DNA of 64,000 nt, from assembly GCA_027579435.1 (NCBI GenBank), contig JANBPK010000759.1:48730-112729 (forward strand), written 5' to 3'. A program made the position numbers and the translations under genes. Shown in pieces: positions 56,390-64,000 of the stretch. Within the stretch, counting starts at the first letter, position 1; the number at the start of each line of letters is the position of its first letter. Source of the stretch: Candolleomyces eurysporus. Lineage: Eukaryota > Basidiomycota > Agaricomycetes > Agaricales > Psathyrellaceae. The notes beneath the pieces are model-generated. The model saw only the letters and a program-made list of their open reading frames with translations, searched no databases and was not told the DNA's origin.

Positions 56390-56960
56390 TGATATTGTTG
56401 TTTCGTCGCTCTATTGACGTGCGCGCAGGTTTGAGCGCCGGGCGCTCACTCCATTCTACTCGTACTACATCCATCTTCCTTCCTTCAAGGCCTCCTCGAT
56501 ACTGCCCCCCTACTCTCTAAATATGGATAAAAGTTTGGTTTTCTTCAAATATTTATCTCATCTCTTCCTCATTAACGAGCCCCCAATCTTATCCCATTTG
56601 GAGTTGTATATGATCAACGAGTGCTTTGGGCGGCAGAACACTGATGCTTACAAAGCTGGAGTATCTCAGGGTCCTCCGTCGAGCATGAGGCCTCCTCAAG
56701 CCGTTCAGCCGAGACGAAAGGAAAACGCCACCACCATATCCGGCGGCGACACTCTGCAGTGCTTGTAAACTTGATCATTCTCCATCTCACACTCCCTATG
56801 TCCCGCGAAGAGCCCCGTGGGTCCATGGAAGTCTCCTCTTTCGGACTTCCACTGGGCTTCCTTTTCATAGGTGGAGATTGGCGATACCGCAGTGTGATTG
56901 GGTGGTAGGGTGCTGCTTGCGCTTTTGAAGCGGTGTAAGAAAGTAGACAGCTTGACGAGT
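56390..56960 (+). pseudogene. second copy of the degenerate F-box-like remnant
   Basis: Parallels the remnant at 53262-53800: TTGACGTGCGCGCAGG (56416), CAAGGCCTCCTCGATACTGC (56487), CTCTTCCTCATTAACGA (56563) and CAGTGTGATTGGGTGG (about 56899) all have counterparts there in the same order. With the fragment at 55890 this shows that a block containing gene end plus remnant was duplicated together. Confidence 0.65.
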
Positions 56961-57786
56961 GGGTCGGGCTGGCGAGTCGCGGCGATTGTGTGCAAGTCAC
57001 AAGCGCCCATGTACTAAAGGACTCGGACATACTAATGGCGAAAGCCCAATAATGAGGCCTGCTCACGGAGAGGTTCTTCCAAGCAGTTGTTGGCCATCAG
57101 TAAACCTAAACTTTACTTTTGGCCTTTTTTACACGCCCCTACACGCCTTGAAGCGGGAAAAAGTTGAAAAGCTAGGAGCCGAAAAGCTGACTCTATTTTT
57201 GGCAAAAAGCTCAGCCAAAGCAGGGGAATGGGCCAAAAAAGCGCGAAAGTTCCCGAAAGAGCGAAAGTTTTTTGCCGGTCTGCTCATGACTGACATTTGC
57301 CAGCATTGGTGGTAATCTCGGAATGTTTTGCAAGAGATTGACCAGCCTTCCGTGCCCCATGTAGGGCTTTGTAGGCCATGGCCCACTCATGCTTGACACA
57401 CAATTTCTATGAACTTCTTCCTTTCCTTTGCATGGAGGTTAGGGTACTTTTTGAGGCTCATTAGCTTCTCATGAGTAGCTGAAAACCAGTGCACTAACTA
57501 TCCAATCTGGAAGCAAACTGTCGCCGTACTTGCCTGCGTGCCCAACTGCTGGTCTCAGATCGTTTGACTGCCGCTCGAGATATTCGTAAATGAAAACTTT
57601 CTCTTCTAGCGCAAGGGCCTCGGAATGTATTTTGCCGGTTTCCTGATGCACTACTTTCATCTGGGATTATTGGGTTGTTCTCACCGAGAACGACGGTCTT
57701 CTAACAAAGCAGACTGCGGGCCCAGCCTGGGAAATGCGTATCATACCGTCTAAACGGCAGGTCAACCCTCCCGACTGCATTTGGAC
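56961..57786. other. repeat-like region left of the transposon
   Basis: No intact gene. On the minus strand 57390-57660 holds protein-like frames, VHQETGKIHSEALALEEKVF and, in another frame, THEKLMSLKKYPNLHAKERK, separated by a frame break; it looks like a decayed gene or repeat. On the plus strand near 57150-57300 a Lys/Ala-rich frame (AKAGEWAKKARKFPKERKFF) has the look of a dispersed repeat. The tnp2 element starts immediately to the right. Confidence 0.35.
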
Positions 57787-58017
57787 CCCAGTGAAAAATC
57801 ACTCCGATCGGCTTACGGTGGGTAATGATGGGAAGCGAAAACGCCGAGGAGCAACGATCAAATCCAGGTTTCGCTGGAAACGACCGTTGACCACTCCGAC
57901 TTTCACTGGCCTCCTCACCGACGTCTCTTCTTCTCGCTATCGTTTGCGTCTTTTAGCGTTTTCGATCGCCCATGTACCTAGGCTTGGCAAATCTATAGTT
58001 ATCTCGCAGACGCCGCC

Positions 58018-61000
58018 ATGAACAACTCTGTGAACCGCACCGATAAAAATGGGAAAGACCTGTTGCCCTGCCCATGTCAGAAATGCAAACGAGCTTGCTT
58101 TTTATGCCCGAGGACCATCAAAACTCACCTCAATCAGAACGGTCATATGGATCATGGGTTTTTGGAGACTCAGAGAAAGCAGATGGCCGCCGGAGCAAGC
58201 AGCAACCCATCCACTACCCCTGCATCCCAAGTTCTTGACAAGCGGCCTGCGTTGGACCCGACCGAGAGCTTGGAAGCATCCCGGAGTCCTAAGCGACATC
58301 GAATGCAAGTACGTATCTTACATTTACAGTCGAAAGGCTGATATAAACAATTTTGGTAGGATTCCAATAGCGTGCAGGAGAGCGATCCTCCTCGTGAATC
58401 CTCTGGTGTGCCCTCTGGCCTAAATGAGCTACCAGTCTCACAGCAACATGAGCAAAACACGTCTGGTGGTCTGGCAACTCACCAGGAAGAGGTTGGTGGG
58501 GCGCCGGAAGCGCAGGAAATGGAGAGGGAGGATGCTGGTATGGGTGACCAGCCGGAGATGGCGGGGGAGGATTGGGGATCTCAATTGGATGGTGGTGTGG
58601 GGGAGCAGGAGGAGACGGAAGGTGCTGGAAGAACCATGGAAGCANATGGAGCGGACCTGGAAGGGGGCAGTGGTCAGGGCTCGGAAAGTGATGATGAAGA
58701 TCTGGGAGGGCCGGAGGAGGGGGCAGCTGGGGAGGGGGAAGCAGGGNCACGAAAACGATGGGCCAGAGGCAGGAGACATTCCTGTGGGTGTGGGAGGGGC
58801 ACAAGCTGTCGATGATCTGGATCCTGCCGCTATACTGAGAGCCGAAGAGCAAGCAAGAGCGTCTGCGTCCATCGACACCCATCAACCCTTTGAAGGCTAT
58901 GAGGAAGAGACTCCTCTAGCTCCTGCAAGACTCGAAAACGTTCGGATTGCTCAGGAGTATGTTGAAGATATCCGAAGTGCCACACTTGAAAACGGGCGAC
59001 TTGATATGGCTTCTATCGAAAAGCTTNGGAATCCNACACCCCCAGAACAGCTCACCAACCTTGGCTTGCTCCACCTTGAGCTCTATCTGGCACTCTCTGA
59101 TGCTCCTGAAAGGATCTATAATGGTGCAAAAGAAGTTCTTGACCGTCATCTTCCGCGTCTGGAGATTCCTAGCTTATTCGTCATGCGAGGAAAGGTCGAC
59201 CGCCTCACAGGAGTTTCATCAATATTGGATGATATGTGTGTCAATGGATGTCACGCGTTTACTGGTCCTAGGTTCAGCCTCCTCNATGCTTGCTCTGTCT
59301 GTGGAGAGCCTCGATACGAACAGAAGGTGTTGCAAGCTACNGGGAAGAAGGTTGCCCGGCAACGGATGACGACAATTCCTTTGGGTCCGCAGATTCAGGC
59401 TCTTCGTCAGTCAGTATCTGGAGCAAAGGCCATGCGTTATCAGAATCAACGGACCAAGGAGCTTCTTGAGGAAATGCGAGGATACAATTCTCCAAGGGAC
59501 CACGTCTACGAGGATATCTTCTCGGGAATTGACTATCTCAAACTCTACCAGACTTCGCAACTCACAGAAGACGACACCCTGGTCAATTTCTCGATGGATG
59601 GTGCTCAGCTCTATCAAAACAAGAAGTCCGACACCTGGATTGCGATTTGGATTGTGCAAGACTACGATCCGAAGACTCGATTCAAACGAAAGCACGTCCT
59701 CCCTGCGCTTATAGTCCCTGGACCAAAAAAGCCCAAGAATCTTGACTCGTACACCTATCGAAGCATGCACCATCTCTCGGCCATCCAGCGCGAGGACGGC
59801 GGTCACGGAATAAAGTGCTGGGATGGTGAAAAGGGCATGGTCATCTCTTCTAGAATGGCACTCTACCTGAACATGGCTGATACAGTGGGACTTATTGATA
59901 TCAATGGATGTGTCGGCCATCATGGAGCTCGGGGCTGTCGGGTGGCCTGTGAAATGCTTGGGCGCCACAAACCTGGACAAGGTCACTACTATGCGGTGCA
60001 CTTACAGCCTTTCAACTATGGCGACGTTCCCAAATGCAATCATCCCGATATTGACACCGAAAACATCAAATCAGCAACTGTCGAGCAATACAACATCAAA
60101 TTGGCTCTTGTCGAGGCCTCACAAGATCTTGCGGAATACGAGCGAAACCGGTATAGCACAGGCATTTCGAAGCATTCAATTATCAGCGGTCTCGTCAAAG
60201 AGCTTACACTTCCCCCACCCAAGAGCTTCTCTGTCGATCTTATGCACCTCTTTTGGATTAACTTGGGAGAGCTTATGGTTCCTTTATTCCGAGGGAAGCT
60301 CAAATGCAAGGATACGGACAATATTGAGAACTGGGACTGGGCAGTTCTTCGAGGAGCTAACTGGACCAACTTTGGAAAACTTGTCGCTGGCACCACTCTC
60401 CACTTTCCATCATCTTTTGAACGACCTCCTCATAACCCTGCAGAGAAGATTAACAGCAAATACAAAGCCACCGAATACTTTCTCCTTCTCTTTGGACTTG
60501 GTCCTGGACTCCTTCGCTTTTTCCTTCCCCGAAAATACTGGCGCCACTTTTGCAAACTTGTGCGGTGTGTTCGCATCCTGACCCAACGCAAGATCTCATA
60601 CGATCAGCTGGCCNACGCACGACACTTTGCCATACAATTTGTCGATGAGTACNAAGTCTTTTACTACCAACGCCGTGTTGACCGAATTCATTTCTGTCGC
60701 CCGGTCCTCCATACTTTGCTGCACGTCCCCCTGGAGACAAAGCANGTTGGGCCAGGAGCCTATTATACTCAGTTNGAAAACGAGCGGGCCATTGGCGATT
60801 TTGGAAAGGAAATACGGCAGCCCTCCAATCCATTTGGGAACCTGGCTCAGATCGCTGTGCGCCAGGCTCGCAAAAACGCACTCAAGGTGATTTATCCAGA
60901 TCTGGACTCTGAGAAGCAGTTACCTCGAGGTTCTCTGGATCTTAAGAATGGGTACATTCTTCTTACTCCTCGAACCGGACGATGCGCAAAGGTGCTTGGG

Positions 61001-61553
61001 TCTGCCGGAGCCTATCTTAGGGATCAGATTGGAACAGACTCCATCCGAAAATATGGCCGACTGCGTCTCCCAAATGGGCAGGTTCTTCGCAGTGTATTTG
61101 CCGAGTCTTCACTCATCAAGCGAGCACCACGAATTTCTCGAAACGCAAAGGTAAGTAATCAGCTTTTCTGATGAGAGATACTATCTGTTGATAAGCTCAA
61201 TCAGCTCTTCATTGACGGGGCTATTGAATATGCAGAAGTCGAGTTCTTTTTTNCTGCAAGTAGTTGGCCACAATCCGATTACACGAACTGATATCAAGGT
61301 GCCGAAAGCCTTGGTGTCATTATACTCACCTCGAATGGACGACATTTGGGAAGACTCATACAAGACCTTGTGGGTCTGTACTCGCCCTGCAAATCCAGAT
61401 CTACGCATCGTTGAAATCAATTCAATCCAAGCTTGTGTATCCATGCAACCCATACCTTCGCTCCCAGGTGACCCTTCCAATCTTTTATGCGTTGTCGAGA
61501 AGTCAGGAATGGAAGATATGGTATTAAGTGGCTATTCTGAACCGTTGGATTAG
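58018..61553 (+). CDS. tnp2-family (CACTA/CMC) transposase
   Basis: DDE transposase of the Transposase_21/tnp2 class. Start MNNSVNRTDKNGKDLLPC opens an N-terminal zinc knuckle CPCQKCKRACFLCPRTIKTH (C/H-rich, typical of tnp2 proteins). An intron (about 58309-58360) leads to a Glu/Gly-rich acidic linker; an extra N at 58747 breaks the frame and must be dropped (GEAGHENDGPEAGD). The core follows: LFVMRGKVDRLTGVSSILDD, CSVCGEPRYE, first catalytic Asp in LVNFSMDGAQLYQNKKSDTW, VLPALIVPGPKKPKNLD, second Asp in FSVDLMHLFWINLGELMVPL. The probable catalytic Glu is in NERAIGDFGKEIRQPSNPFG. A final intron (about 61152-61186) and an extra N (61252) lead to LNQLFIDGAIEYAEVEFF and an end at EPLD (61553). 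About 1,120 residues; otherwise intact. Confidence 0.85.
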
Positions 61554-61580
61554 AATCTAGTGCTCTATGTCCTCTTTGTT

Positions 61581-62288
61581 TTACGCATCAATTCCCTTGC
61601 GCTTGGCATGTAGCTCGAGTTGTTGTTTCTTATATACTGCATGGTCACGCCTTTTCTCTGCCTCCGCCAAACTCCTCTTCAGCTTCTCTACCTTTTTATA
61701 GCAATACTCAACCTCCTTCTGACAGAGATATTTCGCCTTTGATACCCTGGACTTGTATGCAGAGTTTGGTGTCAAATTATTGTCGACAGTAACTGAATTA
61801 ACAGCATCCTGGAATAATATGAGAAGTCTGTCAAATTTTGAAATAGTAGATAGTCTACCTCGATATCAGTCAATTCGTCATCTGTTTCTGGAACGTCAGA
61901 AGGACCTAAATCGTTCTCTTGAAGGAAGGCATCCTGTTCCATTCGCATCAATGCTGCTCGCTTCTTGTAGACTCCTGCCATCATCGGAGACGCTTGTTGT
62001 ATCATCTTATCTAGAGGAAGATGAAACACCTCCTCTGGCTCACTTCTGTGAAGATATTTGATATAATACTCATAAATAGAACATAATATAAACATACCTG
62101 GAGCTGTTATAATCAGCTGCAAAGCGACTGAAGTTGAAAGACCACTCTGGGCTTGGCGACTTTTCGATTCTTGCGTTAAGCCAAGCAACAGGATCCTGTG
62201 TTTCTGGATCCGCAGAAACCTCCATGACACTCTGAGGCTCTTTTCCACTACCTGAAGTATCAATTCCAAGCAAAGAGACAACAGACAT
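61581..62288 (-). CDS. antisense coiled-coil accessory gene of the transposon
   Basis: Three exons join in phase: complement(61581..61808, 61859..62045, 62098..62288), 201 residues from MSVVSLLGIDTSGSGKEPQS. Introns are GTATGT…ACAG and GTAGAC…CCAG. The middle is acidic (NDLGPSDVPETDDELTDIE), the C-terminus a basic coiled coil (CQKEVEYCYKKVEKLKRSLA…AEKRRDHAVYKKQQLELHAK). In-frame ATGs at 62327 and 62318 could give slightly longer forms. Only 27 bases separate its stop from the transposase stop (convergent). No known family. By position it belongs to the element and could be a DNA-binding or regulatory partner, as TnpA-type proteins are in plant CACTA elements; that is inference. Confidence 0.6.
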
Positions 62289-62671
62289 GATGGTGATTCG
62301 CCTATAAATGAAGCTCATAGCCTTCATTAATTACTGTATAGGAGGTTGACGTACGTATACAATAACTCGCCAATAACTTGCTTGGGGTTTGAAGCTAAGC
62401 TATAGTATATATATCAGTGGCTTCCTTGACATGTATAATATACAAAACATGACTTACTAGGACCTTAGGATGAGCTGCAGGAACAGGGGACCAACAACTT
62501 TACACGGTGTTGTGTCCGATGGCAGGCATCAGGGCAGTACAAACACGGACATACAAAGGACCTCTGGTGTGCGCGGCGCATTCCTTCCTACTCTACCTTT
62601 CCTGCTGACTGACCCCGCCTTATATTCTCTCCATCCATCTCTTGCAACTCTGACTTCTACCTCCTTGCTCA
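62289..62671. promoter_or_regulatory. divergent promoter between transposon genes 2 and 3
   Basis: About 380 bases between divergent starts inside the element. TATATATAT lies at about 62405-62413. The last 90 bases before ATG 62672 are C/T-rich, a normal leader. No coding sequence seen. Confidence 0.4.
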
Positions 62672-64000
62672 ATGCCACCTTTTGATGAAGGGCGAGGAAC
62701 TTTCTCTTTCTATGGCCTAAGCGCCACCCCGCCTAATGGCCCCGAGATGCCAGTTGCGCCACCACCAATGTCATTGGCCAGTCAGCTGCAGGCGCAGCTC
62801 GCCCAGATTCGTTCACTGGATTACGATACACTCTTCCTCTCTGCAAACCCTACGGTCCGAGAGATGATAGAGACGATAGCATCAAGAGAAAATGATATTA
62901 CCTGCTTAAAGGCATTGTTGGAGGCAAAAGAGTGAGTTATATCTTGTTCTGATTCAAGATCTGCTGATTGCTGAATGTTGAACTGCAGAGACATCATCGA
63001 GCAGCTCAAACTGGCGTTGGCAAGCGGAATTTTGACCAACGAGGATCGAGTGTCAGCAAATTCCGATTCCCAACATAGCTTTTCGTCCACTCCAGCCCCA
63101 AAACGTCGACTTAGCGATATTGAGGACGACACCGACAGTGATGACGAAGATGGTCCTGAACGCCAATTTCAATCATGTTTGCCGGACGTGGTTTGGCCAG
63201 ATCGAAGGAACCCCAAGTATGCTGGGTATACAATTTGGACGAGAGCTGAGTGGAAATCCTATACATCGGAGCATCGTGGTGACAGGCTTTATTCAAAGTT
63301 CAACTTTATCACCATAAGCGCTGGGATCCCTATGGTAGCCTCAGAGCGCAAGTTTCTGAACACCGAGGCAAGGAAAATCTACATCGATGCCTATCATCTT
63401 GGTTTAGATGTTGATTCTTGGCGAAACCGGACAAGTAGCCTCGAGGAAATGGTGGTCCGCAGGCTATGTAAGCACTCGGTTGATCTTGCTGTTGGGGGAG
63501 GATGGAAAGCGGTCGAATTCATGGGTTTGCATTGGTCGGATTTTGTTAGCAAGGTCCGCCCGACTTTGGGTGAACGTACGTACATGCTTTATTCATATGG
63601 CTTGATGGTTTAACTAATGTGTCGTATTCATTCTAGGTAAACACTATGACGGTCCTCCTCGACCAGAGTACCAACGAAAGAAGAGAAAGCGGAGGAGCCA
63701 GGCTGTCAAAGGTCCAGCTGATGCCGCGGTCAATGGTTCAGACAAGGTGAGTCGTCGTTTTTCATTCCTGCTATTTTAAACTTGCCCTTCCCTGCAGACT
63801 GCTGTTACCCGTGAAGAAGATCGTGCTGGAGAAGAAGCTGCTGCTCAAGTTCGTGAAGAGACTGCTACTCGAGAAGAAGCCGCCATTCGTGCTTGTGAAG
63901 AAGCTGCCATTCATGCTCAAGAAGAAGCCGCCATTCGCGCTCGTGAAGAAGCCGCCATTCGTGCCCGCGAAGACGCTGCTGCTCAAGCTCATGAAGAAGC
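62672..64000 (+). CDS. transposon gene 3, octapeptide-repeat protein (partial, runs off the end)
   Basis: Starts MPPFDEGRGTFSFYGLSATP. Exon 1 ends at 62931 and joins 62989 in phase: LDYDTLFLSANPTVREMIET…CLKALLEAKE + DIIEQLKLALASGI. Exon 2 has an acidic patch (SDIEDDTDSDDEDGPE) and a compact domain PDVVWPDRRNPKYAGYTIWT, SERKFLNTEARKIYIDAYHL, VDLAVGGGWKAVEFMGLHWS. After an intron (about 63574-63637) comes a nuclear-localisation-like tract YQRKKRKRRSQAVKG. After another, from 63799, the frame enters octapeptide repeats of the form (R/H)EEAAIRA/AREEAAIR, about seven units by the window end. The nucleotide period is 24. No family recognised. Position in the element suggests an accessory protein that binds DNA or the transposase. 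Confidence 0.62.
63799..64000 (+). repeat. 24-bp tandem repeat encoding EEAAIRAR units
   Basis: Units such as GAAGAAGCCGCCATTCGCGC repeat every 24 bases with mostly synonymous changes, becoming more regular towards the window end. The repeat is in frame with the third transposon gene and predicts a long charged helix. Confidence 0.75.

Larger units (their letters stand above)
57787..64000 (+). mobile_element. left part of an autonomous tnp2/CACTA-like DNA transposon
   Basis: Begins CCCAGTGAAAAATC, the same 14 bases as the terminus of the element at 49188. About 230 bases of non-coding leader precede a tnp2-class transposase (58018-61553), an antisense gene (61581-62288) and a third gene (62672 onward). 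No outward-facing copy of the terminus (GATTTTTCACTGGG) occurs before position 64000, so the element must be longer than 6.2 kb if the right end survives. The left flank GAC (57784-57786) is the predicted target duplication to look for at the right end. Confidence 0.72.

Noticed and set aside
58424..58800. Alternative arginine-rich frame upstream of the transposase core
   Set aside because: It is open only because of the extra N at 58747. The acidic frame continuous with the zinc-knuckle start is the one that joins the core once that N is dropped.

Overview
The window is nuclear DNA of a filamentous basidiomycete, most likely an agaricomycete. Almost every gene is cut by several introns of about 45-75 bases with GT..AG ends and CTAAC/CTRAY-like branch sites. 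The gene content also fits: a DUF6533-type membrane protein, F-box-like leucine-rich proteins opening with an ELVRKD-type coiled segment, a Zn2Cys6 regulator, a MoaA-MoaC fusion, and a tnp2-class DNA transposon. Isolated N bases are common up to about 49 kb and from 57 kb on. Several are extra characters rather than substitutions, because removing one N restores a conserved frame (ALG9, NBR1, the tnp2 transposase, one exo-glucanase copy).

Layout. 1-6.4 kb: the end of an unidentified gene, UDP-GlcNAc pyrophosphorylase, an exo-beta-1,3-glucanase (GH5) and tRNA m1A58 methyltransferase subunit Trm6. 6.4-12.4 kb: an Mdm1/SNX13-like sorting nexin divergent from an Oac1-like mitochondrial carrier. 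12.5-17.4 kb: a recent tandem duplication (2,660-base period) of a second GH5 exo-glucanase. 17.6-23.5 kb: ALG9, a DUF6533 membrane protein and an F-box protein, followed by a gene-poor stretch to 25.3 kb. 25.4-33.7 kb: a RhoGEF-like protein, RIB7, the autophagy receptor NBR1 and an aminodeoxychorismate lyase. 33.7-43.6 kb: UTP13, a forkhead regulator and a Zn2Cys6 regulator. 43.8-49.1 kb: a NIPSNAP protein, proteasome subunit beta-3, molybdenum-cofactor MoaA-MoaC (MOCS1/cnxABC) and a TXNDC17-like thioredoxin.

49.2-64.0 kb is accessory. A 1.4-kb non-autonomous DNA transposon (49188-50599) has terminal inverted repeats, an AAT target-site duplication and a perfect 32-bp hairpin near one end. 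It is followed by an F-box-like gene and its degenerate, re-duplicated copies, a small hypothetical gene, and the left end of a large autonomous element starting at 57787. That element opens with the same 14-base terminus. It carries a tnp2/CACTA-like transposase, an antisense coiled-coil gene, and a third gene with EEAAIRAR-type octapeptide repeats that runs off the window end. Its right terminus is not in the window.

The housekeeping genes are a mosaic, not a pathway cluster: cell-wall metabolism (UAP1, three GH5), N-glycosylation (ALG9), cofactors (RIB7, ABZ2, MOCS1), RNA and ribosome biogenesis (TRM6, UTP13), protein turnover (PUP3, NBR1, F-box proteins) and regulation. The most interesting observations are the two-member transposon family with its accessory genes, and the MOCS1 junction. 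At that junction, retaining or removing one intron decides between a MoaA ending in Gly-Gly and a MoaA-MoaC fusion, the same arrangement as human MOCS1.
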